Origin: Gammaproteobacteria bacterium
GTDB lineage: Bacteria; Pseudomonadota; Gammaproteobacteria; Pseudomonadales; Azotimanducaceae
DNA length: 11,583 nt
Reading direction: 5' to 3'
NCBI GenBank assembly: GCA_027295975.1
Contig: JAPUJX010000055.1
Location: forward strand, 1-11,583
Shown: positions 1-5,832 of the stretch, piece after piece
How the letters are laid out: every line of letters starts with the position of its first letter
Position numbering within the stretch: position 1 is the stretch's first letter
Notes under the pieces: model-generated
Database searches by the model: none
Told to the model about the DNA's origin: nothing
Seen by the model: the letters and a program-made list of their open reading frames with translations, nothing else
Made by a program: the position numbers and the translations under genes

Positions 1-290
1 GTTTCAGGTTTTACTCCCATGTAATCTGCAAAATCCACACCTGACCATCCAAGGTATGTCCGGAGAAACCGTATTTCCTTTGGAGAAAGTCGTGCGGGTT
101 TTCTGATAACAGATAACGCAATTATGCGGTGCAATTCTTCAATCTTTGGAATGGCAACCTCAAACTCTCCACATTCCTTGCACCGGCTAACTGCAACTCC
201 AATTAAAGTAATGCCAGAAAGTCCACATTCTCGATAAGAATAGTTTTCCTTTTGAGTTTTCATTTTTCCAGCACACTGCAAACAATTCAT
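1..290 (-). CDS. MqsA-family (YgiT-type zinc finger) antitoxin, 3' part cut by window edge
   Basis: Probable DNA-binding antitoxin of a type II toxin-antitoxin pair; it should neutralise the toxin-like protein encoded just upstream and repress their shared promoter. I translated it from the minus strand: 96 complete codons are visible and the frame is still open at position 1. Seen: CxxC pairs at Cys3/Cys6 and Cys37/Cys40, the same numbering as the zinc ligands of E. coli MqsA, then from about residue 68 the start of an XRE-type helix-turn-helix (LSPKEIRFLRTYLGWSG). The window ends inside this helix-turn-helix. The start ATG (290-288) overlaps the upstream TGA as ATGA, and a GGAGG ribosome site at 299-303 lies 8 nt before it, so translation is probably coupled. 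The gene order toxin-antitoxin is that of mqsRA. The stretch is AT-richer than the genes from 769 onward. Family assignment is firm; function is by homology. Confidence 0.85.
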   Translation of the reverse strand, partial: MNCLQCAGKMKTQKENYSYRECGLSGITLIGVAVSRCKECGEFEVAIPKIEELHRIIALSVIRKPARLSPKEIRFLRTYLGWSGVDFADYMGVKPE

Positions 291-568
291 CTTTTTGTCC
301 TCCAGGCTGTTACAATGACGAGTTTTCCTTCGGATCTAAATGCAATCACGACAAAAATTTGATTAGTCCTTAATCGATATCGCCAAGATCCATTCTCGAA
401 TTCACCTGGTTCTGCAACTCCGCCCCGTAAAACATTAGTGCAATCGATAGCGGTCAAGTTATCCTTTGCCATTTCCTCTAAGGCGTGCCTTGAGAATACT
501 ACGCTCCCCATTACTAAAATTCTTGTGATGAGTTTTTTAACCTCTTGGACCGAAAGCGGCTCCCTCAT
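287..568 (-). CDS. DUF4258 domain protein, probable toxin of a type II toxin-antitoxin pair
   Basis: A 93-residue protein with the DUF4258 pattern: a FSRHALEEM segment (residues 25-33), a central WRYR (62-65), and beta strands IFVVIAF and KLVIVTAWR near the C-terminus. DUF4258 proteins are small and often encoded beside an MqsA/YgiT-type antitoxin, as here; they are thought to be RelE/MqsR-like RNA-targeting toxins, but no activity can be read from this sequence. The stop codon overlaps the antitoxin start by 4 nt. ATG at 568 is chosen because the best promoter -10 box ends only 6 nt upstream, which implies a leaderless mRNA starting at about this codon; there is no Shine-Dalgarno sequence. 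A later in-frame Met20 is possible but would remove the N-terminal helix. Cytoplasmic, with no signal peptide or membrane span. Confidence 0.8.
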   Translation of the reverse strand: MREPLSVQEVKKLITRILVMGSVVFSRHALEEMAKDNLTAIDCTNVLRGGVAEPGEFENGSWRYRLRTNQIFVVIAFRSEGKLVIVTAWRTKR

Positions 569-574
569 GGCTTA

Positions 575-604
575 ATTATAAGTCAAGAATTGATAAAAAG
601 TCAA
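575..604 (-). promoter_or_regulatory. sigma70-type promoter of the toxin-antitoxin operon
   Basis: On the minus strand TTGACT (604-599) is followed by an 18-bp spacer and TATAAT (580-575). This is one mismatch from consensus at -35 and a perfect -10. The -10 ends 6 nt before the toxin ATG, so the transcript should begin at or within a base or two of that codon. Confidence 0.75.
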
Positions 605-611
605 GTATTGA
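581..611. promoter_or_regulatory. tandem 13-bp operator-like repeats over the toxin-antitoxin promoter
   Basis: AGTCAAGAATTGA (581-593) and AGTCAAGTATTGA (599-611) are identical at 12 of 13 positions and start 18 bp apart. Each holds the short dyad TCAA-N3-TTGA. One copy overlaps the -35 box and the other abuts the -10 box, which is where a repressor would block RNA polymerase. Binding by the MqsA-like antitoxin dimer is inferred from known autoregulation of mqsRA-type operons. Confidence 0.55.
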
Positions 612-614
612 AGT

Positions 615-627
615 CAGAATGATTCTG
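615..627. promoter_or_regulatory. perfect 6-bp inverted repeat upstream of the toxin-antitoxin promoter
   Basis: CAGAAT-G-ATTCTG is a perfect dyad with 6-bp arms, 11 bp upstream of the -35 box on the minus strand. It is preceded by AGTCA like the two operator-like repeats, so it may be a third regulator site. No binding evidence exists. Confidence 0.3.
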
Positions 628-628
628 G

Positions 629-646
629 ATCGACTCGCCCCGACCA
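629..646 (+). repeat. 18-bp direct repeat, left copy, tRNA-Pro 3'-end-like
   Basis: ATCGACTCGCCCCGACCA matches the copy at 3650-3667 at 17 of 18 positions. Read as a tRNA 3' end it gives a T-stem strand CGACT, an acceptor strand CGCCCCG, discriminator A and CCA, as in many bacterial tRNA-Pro genes. No T-loop or rest of a tRNA precedes it. It sits at the change from AT-rich sequence on the left to GC-rich sequence on the right, so it could be an attachment-site scar. That role is inference. Confidence 0.5.
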
Positions 647-675
647 TATGAACTCCCTCAAATTCAATGGGATAC

Positions 676-723
676 AAAAAGTCCTGCCCTAGGTATAAAG
701 TCGCCTGGACGGGGACAGGACTT
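676..723 (-). terminator. intrinsic terminator of the first kinase gene, or REP-like hairpin
   Basis: On the minus strand, AAGTCCTGTCCC (723-712) can pair with GGGCAGGACTT (689-679) with one bulged base, closing a loop of about 22 nt. The second arm runs into five Ts (680-676). It lies 45 nt after the kinase stop codon in the right orientation. The loop is long for a textbook terminator, so a REP-type palindrome of a mobile family is an alternative. Confidence 0.6.
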
Positions 724-768
724 CAAGGACGTGGGTGGGGAGAGGTGCCGAGGTAACTCGATCGCCGC

Positions 769-3477
769 TCAGTCCGGAACCCGCCGCGCCAGCTCATCCA
801 GCCAGTTGACCACCACGGTAACGCCCGCGGGAGCGGGGTCGTCGCCGGCGTTTTCGACCATCAGGAAGCGGTTCGAATTGAACACATCGTAGTCATAGTT
901 GGCCGAAACGGTGGAAAGATCGTCGAACACGACTTCCGGCCGGCCGGCCCTGAAGCTGCCGGAGCTGTCGTCGATGACCACAGAGTACAGCTTGTTCTGC
1001 AAGCGGTAGAACAACTCCTTGCCGTCGGGCGACCATTTCGGTACCAAGCCGCCCGAGGTCGAGATTTGCCACTTGCCGCCGGGCCCCAGGTAGGCCCGGA
1101 CGAAGATCTGGAATTCGCCGGCCTCGTCGGACGTGTAGGCTAGCCAGCGCCCGTTCGGAGAAAGCGCCGGGCTCCCCTCCGCTGCAGGCGTTTCCAGTAT
1201 GACCTTGGCCTCCCCGCTATCCTCCGAGAAGGTTGCGAGGTTGTTCGCGTTCTCGTTGGTGAACTCCATGATCAGCGACTTGCCGTCGGGTGTCCAACCG
1301 AACGGAACCACCGACCCGGAATTCTCGATCCGTTCCGGATAGTAAACCATCTCGGCCTGCCCACTGCCGTCCACCGCTTTCATGTAGGCGCTCATGAGGG
1401 CGTTGTTGCGCACCGAGGCGAAGGCGATCCGCCGGCCGTCGGGTGACCAGGCCGGAACGGTGTTGTCTCCCTCGAAGGTCAGACGGGTGAGCGTCTCCCG
1501 CCGGATGTGGTAGATCGAGATGTCGAAGGTCGTCGCGCCCTCCACCTGTACGGCGATTTGGGTCCGGTCGGGAGAGATTCTCGGATTGAGGTAACCGGCA
1601 ACGGGGGCGGGGAGGAACTCGGATCCGCCGTCACGGCTTCGCCAGACCAGGCGGGACTGCCGGGATCGCGGAGCGCCTGCGATGTAGGCCAGCAGCCCGT
1701 TGCGCGCGAAGCCGACGTGCACGACCCCGGAGCTGCGCATTCCCATCACCTCTTCCAGGATCGGGACCGGACTGCCGCGGACTTCCAGGCTGTCCAGGTC
1801 GAACCGCACCGCGAACAGAAACCCCTCGCGCCCGAAGACGAGATGGCCGCTGGGAACGTATCTCGCCATGCTCGCTCGCTTGAGCACCGTGTGTTGCTCG
1901 CCGGTGGACGGGCGAATCGCCTCGATCCTCGCGTCGTCGTAACTCTCGGGACTGTCCATGGTCCCCACGGTGAACAACACCAGATCCTCACCCGGGACGG
2001 CTTGCGGCCAGCGATGGGTCCGCTCCCCCTTGGTTTTGTCGATGGCGGTCAAAACCGTAGGCTCGCCGCCGGCTCCGGAAACCCGCATCAACGGCCGAGT
2101 GTAGTGCGGTGAGAACACGATGACGTCGTCGGTGCCCCAGTCCGCCCCGCGGTTGCTGCCGTCGGAATTGCACAGGGTCACCGGGGCTCCGCCGCCGACC
2201 GGCACCTTTTTCAGCTTGTTGTCGGCGAAGAACGCGATCCACCGACCGTCCGGAGAAAAAAACGGCGTGGCCGCGTCCTGGGTGCCCGGCATCTGCACCA
2301 GCTCGGCGCTGTCGAGCTTGCGAACGTACAGCATCTTGTCGGTGTCGCCCGCGAGAACGAGGGCCAGGGTCTTCCCGTCGGGCGACAGCGCCATGATGCC
2401 CATCTGGTCGGCAGGCAGTCGCAGATCGTCCGGAATCGGCGCGACCAGTGTCAAAAGCTCGCTCTCTTCGGCCGGTCCGCTCGACGCTTTCCAGAGCGAG
2501 AATGCGGCGACGACGCTCAGCAGGGTCACGAGAACCCACGGGAGCGCGTGTCGCCCACGGGAGGAGGCCCCGGCTGCGGTGGACGCCGCGGGTTCGCCGG
2601 CGGGTCCGCCGGCAGTCAGCGACTCCGGGGAAAGCGCAATGCGCGCCTCGCCGATGTCCCTGAGGCGGGTGCGCGGCTCGCGGTCGAGACAACGCTTCAG
2701 AAGGGTCCTCACCGAAGCGGGGATGCCGCCGGGTAAAGTGTCCATCGACACGTCGTCCCGGAGCACCGCGGCCATCGTCTCGGAGACGGTCTCGGCCTCG
2801 AACAGCTTCTTGCCGGTCAGCATTTCGTACAGTACAACGCCGAAGGCCCAGATGTCGGCGCGCCGATCGACCGGCCGCCCCTTGGCCTGCTCGGGACTCA
2901 TGTAGGCCGCGGTCCCGAGCAACGTGCCCGCGATGGTTCCGGCCGAGGTCACCGTCGGCGACAGTGAGGCACTTGCCGGATCCGCCGACATCTCAGGCGC
3001 GAGTGCCTTGGCGAGACCGAAATCGAGAACCTTGACTGTCCCCTCCGGGGTGATTTTGATGTTGGCCGGCTTCAGGTCCCGATGAATGATCCCTTTCTCG
3101 TGGGCCACCTCGAAAGCCTCGGCGATCTGCAGCGCGATCTCACGGGCTTCCTCGATCGGTATGGCGCCCCGCTCGATGCGCTCCGCTAGGGTCTCTCCCT
3201 CGACCAGCTCCAATATGATCGCCTGGTGGTCGTCGAAATTTTCAAGACCGTAAATCTGGGCGATGTTGGAGTGGTTCAGTGCTGCCAGAACCTGGGCCTC
3301 CCACTGGAAGCGGGCCAGACGGTTGGCATCGGTGGCAACCGAATCGGGCAACACCTTGACGGCGACGTCGCGGTTCAGACGACTGTCGGTGGCCCGGTAT
3401 ACCTCACCCATGCCGCCCGCGCCGAGCGGCGCGGTGATCTCGTAAGGGCCGAACCCTGTGCCAATATTAAATGCCAT
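769..3477 (-). CDS. membrane Ser/Thr protein kinase with C-terminal PD40/TolB-type beta-propeller
   Basis: Hanks-type kinase of 902 residues that should phosphorylate Ser/Thr on cytoplasmic partners in response to a signal sensed by its C-terminal half. All catalytic motifs are present: glycine loop LGAGGMGEVY (Gly19/21/24), Lys41, Glu60, HRDLKPAN (Asp134, Asn139), DFG (152-154) and SPE (194-196). The long activation segment is rich in Ser/Thr. A Pro/Ala/Ser linker leads to one membrane span at about 312-329, followed by PD40 repeats (LSPDG 364, FSPDG 407, WSPDG 677, WTPDG 728, LSPNG 772, WSPDG 815), so the propeller is predicted outside the cytoplasmic membrane. ATG at 3477 is preferred over an in-frame TTG three codons upstream: it places the catalytic residues at the same numbers as in the second kinase, and MAFNIGTGFGPYEI is a usual family start. 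Substrate and ligand are unknown. It is divergent from the protease gene. Confidence 0.93.
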   Translation of the reverse strand: MAFNIGTGFGPYEITAPLGAGGMGEVYRATDSRLNRDVAVKVLPDSVATDANRLARFQWEAQVLAALNHSNIAQIYGLENFDDHQAIILELVEGETLAERIERGAIPIEEAREIALQIAEAFEVAHEKGIIHRDLKPANIKITPEGTVKVLDFGLAKALAPEMSADPASASLSPTVTSAGTIAGTLLGTAAYMSPEQAKGRPVDRRADIWAFGVVLYEMLTGKKLFEAETVSETMAAVLRDDVSMDTLPGGIPASVRTLLKRCLDREPRTRLRDIGEARIALSPESLTAGGPAGEPAASTAAGASSRGRHALPWVLVTLLSVVAAFSLWKASSGPAEESELLTLVAPIPDDLRLPADQMGIMALSPDGKTLALVLAGDTDKMLYVRKLDSAELVQMPGTQDAATPFFSPDGRWIAFFADNKLKKVPVGGGAPVTLCNSDGSNRGADWGTDDVIVFSPHYTRPLMRVSGAGGEPTVLTAIDKTKGERTHRWPQAVPGEDLVLFTVGTMDSPESYDDARIEAIRPSTGEQHTVLKRASMARYVPSGHLVFGREGFLFAVRFDLDSLEVRGSPVPILEEVMGMRSSGVVHVGFARNGLLAYIAGAPRSRQSRLVWRSRDGGSEFLPAPVAGYLNPRISPDRTQIAVQVEGATTFDISIYHIRRETLTRLTFEGDNTVPAWSPDGRRIAFASVRNNALMSAYMKAVDGSGQAEMVYYPERIENSGSVVPFGWTPDGKSLIMEFTNENANNLATFSEDSGEAKVILETPAAEGSPALSPNGRWLAYTSDEAGEFQIFVRAYLGPGGKWQISTSGGLVPKWSPDGKELFYRLQNKLYSVVIDDSSGSFRAGRPEVVFDDLSTVSANYDYDVFNSNRFLMVENAGDDPAPAGVTVVVNWLDELARRVPD

Positions 3478-3499
3478 GTCTTTCAAAAACTTTCAGCGA

Positions 3500-3520
3500 G
3501 TGCTATCAGGGTGCTATTTC
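3500..3520. repeat. tandem GTGCTAT boxes in the kinase upstream region
   Basis: GTGCTATCAG (3500-3509) and GTGCTATTTC (3511-3520) are two copies of a GTGCTAT box 11 bp apart, about one helical turn. The same box is part of the extended -10 elements upstream of the protease (3721-3727) and the second kinase (5910-5916). Here it lies 23-43 bp upstream of the first kinase ATG, on the opposite strand. Confidence 0.4.
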
Positions 3521-3548
3521 TTCGCTGCATAGGCTAACATGTTTGCCA

Positions 3549-3621
3549 ACTTTCCCAACACTCTGAATTGGTATATCACCAAGTCATTTACAGATAACCA
3601 CTTCCCAACCTTGGCAATTGG
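3549..3621. promoter_or_regulatory. paired operator-like dyads CCAA-N9-TTGG
   Basis: CCAA-N9-TTGG occurs at 3555-3571 and again at 3605-3621, exactly 50 bp apart. Each is preceded by a near-identical ACTT(T)CCCAAC, so the unit is a direct repeat containing an inverted repeat. A further TTGG-N7-CCAA (3568-3582) overlaps the first copy. The layout fits a dimeric regulator acting on one or both divergent genes; no regulator is identified. The second copy overlaps the tRNA-like remnant. Confidence 0.4.
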
Positions 3622-3667
3622 TTTTGGGAGCATGGGGCCGGAGCTTCGAATCGACTCGCTCCGACCA
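3618..3667 (+). pseudogene. degenerate tRNA-Pro-like 3' half
   Basis: The segment reads in exact tRNA spacing: anticodon loop TTTGGGA (3623-3629, anticodon TGG at 3625-3627), five bases for the 3' anticodon stem, a 5-nt variable region, GGAGC, T-loop TTCGAAT (3645-3651), CGACT, acceptor strand CGCTCCG (3657-3663), discriminator A and CCA (3665-3667). The anticodon and acceptor both suit proline. It cannot be a working tRNA: the T-stem and anticodon stem do not pair and no 5' acceptor strand is found upstream. A relic or an integration scar is inferred; chance resemblance is possible. Confidence 0.4.
3650..3667 (+). repeat. 18-bp direct repeat, right copy, tRNA-Pro 3'-end-like
   Basis: ATCGACTCGCTCCGACCA differs from the copy at 629-646 only by T for C at one position. 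The two copies have the same orientation, are 3,021 bp apart, and enclose only the first kinase gene and its terminator. This copy forms the 3' end of the tRNA-like remnant. Confidence 0.5.
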
Positions 3668-3713
3668 AAGGTTGCCTGAACAGGGTCGGTTTTCAGGCGG
3701 TTTTGTGGTTTTT
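3661..3713 (+). promoter_or_regulatory. interleaved hairpins followed by U-rich tract
   Basis: CCGACC (3661-3666) pairs with GGTCGG (3684-3689), and GCCTGAA (3674-3680) pairs with TTCAGGC (3692-3698). The stems interlock, so they either exclude each other or form a pseudoknot. CGGAGC/GCTCCG (3639-3644/3658-3663) also competes with the first stem. TTTTGTGGTTTTT follows at 3701-3713. This resembles an attenuator, but the best protease promoter lies downstream of it, so its role is uncertain. Confidence 0.3.
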
Positions 3714-3730
3714 CCCCATCGTGCTATGAT
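3703..3730 (+). promoter_or_regulatory. extended -10 promoter of the protease gene
   Basis: TGCTATGAT (3722-3730) is an extended -10 element (TGn plus TATGAT). A partial -35, TTGTGG (3703-3708), lies 16 bp upstream. Transcription would start near 3737, giving a leader of about 70 nt before the ATG at 3808. Confidence 0.5.
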
Positions 3731-3794
3731 TGAGCCACTCAGCTTGTGTAGCCCGTTTTCACCCGAATTTGTTAGTTCCTACCTCATTCCTTTT

Positions 3795-3799
3795 GGAGG
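3795..3799 (+). promoter_or_regulatory. ribosome binding site fixing the protease start
   Basis: GGAGG lies 8 nt before ATG 3808. It selects this ATG over an in-frame TTG at 3730, which lies within the -10 box and lacks a ribosome site. Confidence 0.8.
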
Positions 3800-3807
3800 T
3801 TGTTTCC

Positions 3808-5808
3808 ATGAAGAGCAATCCCGCGATGCGTGCTTGGCGGACCTGGATAGGCGTTGGTTTTGTTGCCGCCCTTGCGATGGCTGCCCTCATTCTGCCCGTT
3901 CAGGCGGAAAAACGGACCACACGGGTTGGGCCGGAAGTGAAGATGGGTGGTTTGACCGTGGCGGAGGAGGCCGCCCGTCAACGGGAGCTGAATGTGAAGG
4001 TGACGGCCCTGCTGCCTGCAGGGGTGGATAAAACGCCGCTCCAGATTGAAATCACCCAGAAGGATCGAGATGATCTTTCAGTTCCGGCGCGCCCGGGGGT
4101 GGAACCGTTGCGTGTGGGCGTTGTCAAGGCGGTCCCGGGCGCTACTGGAAAGCCGTTCGGCAAAGCATTCAATCAAGGCGTCATCGAGAAAGGTCAGGAC
4201 GGGAACTTCGTGTGGGCCTTGAGGGTGAACTCTCCTGGTGCCCAGGCGATCCGGCTGCATTTCACCGGCTTCTCGCTTCCCGATAACACCGAAATGTACT
4301 TCATCGGTCCGGGCGGACAGGCGCACGGGCCATACGTGGGCGAAGGTCGAAACGGCAACGGCGATTTCTGGACCCGCTCGATTGTTTCGGATACCGGGAG
4401 GGTGGTGCTTCATTACACCGGGAACAGGCCTGAGGTTGACCGGGCCAAGATGTCATTCGTGATCTCGGATGTGGGGCATATCCGCGGCCGGCCACCCCGC
4501 CCGCGTGAGCAGAGCCACGATTCCTGGCCCTGCGCCGACAACGCGCCCTGCGTCGTTGACGTGAACTGCCTCAACACAGGGCCCGCGGCGCCGGCCGAAG
4601 ATGCCGTCGCCAAGATGGAATGGATCCAGGGACCGTTCGTGTTCACCTGTTCGGGCGGGCTGCTCGCAGACACCGATTCCGGTTCACAGATCCCGTACTT
4701 CCTCTCGGCCAATCACTGCCTGTCGACCAACAACTCCAACCTCGAAACCTTCTTTAACTACACGACTACCACATGCAACGGTGTCTGCCCGGACAGCATC
4801 GTCACCGGCGGCACCCCTCCCCCCGCGAGCACTGTGGGGGTCACGATCAAAGCGACGGGAACCGGCGGCGACTTCAGCCTGTTTACGCTCAATCAGGCCC
4901 CTCCGGCCGGCGCGGTGTTCCTCGGATGGAACAACACCCCCATTGCCAATACCAATGGCGCGAATCTGTACCGGATCAGCAACCCCAACTTCGGCCCCCA
5001 GGCGTACTCGCAGCATGACGTGGACACGGCCAGGCCGACATGCTCAACCTGGCCGCGCGGCGAACGGATCTACAGTTCGGATATTGTCGGAGCCACCCTG
5101 GGGGGCAGCAGCGGCTCACCGGTTCTGAACAGCGCCAGCGAAGTTGTGGGCCAGCTTTCCGGTTGCTGCGGCTTCAACTGCGCGGCCGAATGCGATTCGG
5201 CCAGCAACGCGACCGTTGATGGCGCGCTGGCCTTCTACTGGGATTCAGTTTCCGAATTTCTCGATCCGGTGGCCGAGTGTATCTCCGATCTGGAGTGTGA
5301 CGACGGGCTGTTCTGCACCGGCGCCGAGACCTGCGTGGGCGGCTCGTGCCAGTCGAGCGGCGATCCCTGCACCGGCGGCACCGCCTGCAACGAGACCACC
5401 AATACCTGCGATACGCCGGTCTGCGATAACAACAACTCCTGCGATCCGGGCGAGGACTGCAACAACTGCCCGAACGACTGCCGGAATATCAAGGGGAGAC
5501 CGAGCAACCGGTTTTGCTGTGACGGCGACCTGCCCGTGTGTGGCGATGCGCGCTGCGCCGAGAGCGGGTGGTCTTGCGCCGGGGCTGGCTGCACGTCCGA
5601 TCTGGATTGCGATGACGGCCTGTTCTGCAACGGCGCCGAGACCTGCGTGGGCGGCAGTTGCCAGCCAGGCGGCGATCCGTGCCCGGGCCAGGGTTGCGAT
5701 GAGGGCAGCAATCTGTGCGTGGCCTGCGGCGGCAACAAGGCCTCGTGCAATATCAACGCCGACTGCTGCTCCAACAACTGCAGGAACGGCACCTGCAGGG
5801 GCAACTGA
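3808..5808 (+). CDS. secreted trypsin-like (S1, lysyl-endopeptidase-like) serine protease with Cys-rich C-terminal tail
   Basis: Exported serine endopeptidase precursor of 666 residues. A Sec signal peptide covers about residues 1-33 (charged start, hydrophobic 14-30, VQA before Glu34). Residues ~34-235 form a propeptide with a beta-sandwich segment (FVWALRV at 134, GPYVGEG 174-180, FWTRSIV 187-193) like that seen before trypsin-like domains of lysyl-endopeptidase type. The catalytic triad is visible: His303 in FLSANHC, Asp355 in GGDFSLF, Ser435 in GGSSGSPV. Many paired cysteines (242, 248, 254, 281, 304) suggest disulfides. From 491 to the end lies a tail with about 40 cysteines: two nearly identical 31-residue units (491-521, 595-625), a CDPGEDCNNCPNDC unit, and a final CNINADCCSNNCRNGTC knot-like unit. 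The tail may bind ligands, inhibit or anchor; this is inference. Substrate preference cannot be read. Strong ribosome site and own terminator, so probably monocistronic. Confidence 0.9.
   Translation: MKSNPAMRAWRTWIGVGFVAALAMAALILPVQAEKRTTRVGPEVKMGGLTVAEEAARQRELNVKVTALLPAGVDKTPLQIEITQKDRDDLSVPARPGVEPLRVGVVKAVPGATGKPFGKAFNQGVIEKGQDGNFVWALRVNSPGAQAIRLHFTGFSLPDNTEMYFIGPGGQAHGPYVGEGRNGNGDFWTRSIVSDTGRVVLHYTGNRPEVDRAKMSFVISDVGHIRGRPPRPREQSHDSWPCADNAPCVVDVNCLNTGPAAPAEDAVAKMEWIQGPFVFTCSGGLLADTDSGSQIPYFLSANHCLSTNNSNLETFFNYTTTTCNGVCPDSIVTGGTPPPASTVGVTIKATGTGGDFSLFTLNQAPPAGAVFLGWNNTPIANTNGANLYRISNPNFGPQAYSQHDVDTARPTCSTWPRGERIYSSDIVGATLGGSSGSPVLNSASEVVGQLSGCCGFNCAAECDSASNATVDGALAFYWDSVSEFLDPVAECISDLECDDGLFCTGAETCVGGSCQSSGDPCTGGTACNETTNTCDTPVCDNNNSCDPGEDCNNCPNDCRNIKGRPSNRFCCDGDLPVCGDARCAESGWSCAGAGCTSDLDCDDGLFCNGAETCVGGSCQPGGDPCPGQGCDEGSNLCVACGGNKASCNINADCCSNNCRNGTCRGN
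5278..5370 (+). repeat. Cys-rich 31-residue unit, copy 1, in the protease tail
   Basis: Encodes residues 491-521 of the protease. It is identical to copy 2 at 26 of 31 residues, and all six cysteines and the CDDGLFC and GAETCVGGSCQ cores are conserved. Start-to-start distance to copy 2 is 312 bp, in frame. Confidence 0.85.
5590..5682 (+). repeat. Cys-rich 31-residue unit, copy 2, in the protease tail
   Basis: Encodes residues 595-625. The differences from copy 1 are Ile/Thr, Glu/Asp, Thr/Asn, Ser/Pro and Ser/Gly. High nucleotide identity, including long identical runs, suggests a recent internal duplication or gene conversion. Confidence 0.85.
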
Positions 5809-5832
5809 TACCGGTTCCGTAGGCGGAAATGG

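Larger units (their letters stand above)
3478..3807. other. 330-bp divergent intergenic control region
   Basis: This gap separates the kinase (minus strand) and protease (plus strand) starts and is AT-richer than both. It holds no convincing ORF. Contents, listed separately: tandem GTGCTAT boxes, paired CCAA-N9-TTGG dyads, a tRNA-Pro-like 3' remnant ending in the right copy of an 18-bp repeat, interleaved hairpins with a U-rich tail, the protease promoter and its ribosome site. I found no clear promoter for the kinase; the best minus-strand candidate, TTGGGA-N16-TAGCCT at 3559-3532, is weak. Confidence 0.8.

Noticed and set aside
1988..2905. Long open frames on both strands inside the first kinase (e.g. 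1988-2692 minus, 2120-2905 plus)
   Set aside because: Arg/Ala/Pro/Ser-rich translations without domains, lying within a kinase whose motifs are complete; typical of high-GC DNA.
3475..3486. TTG start at 3486 for the first kinase
   Set aside because: ATG 3477 puts all catalytic motifs in register with the second kinase and gives the usual family N-terminus.
3600..3667. A functional tRNA-Pro gene
   Set aside because: T-stem and anticodon stem do not pair and no 5' acceptor strand is present; reported only as a remnant.
3730..3807. TTG start at 3730 for the protease
   Set aside because: It overlaps the -10 box and has no ribosome site; ATG 3808 has GGAGG at 8 nt and a good signal peptide.
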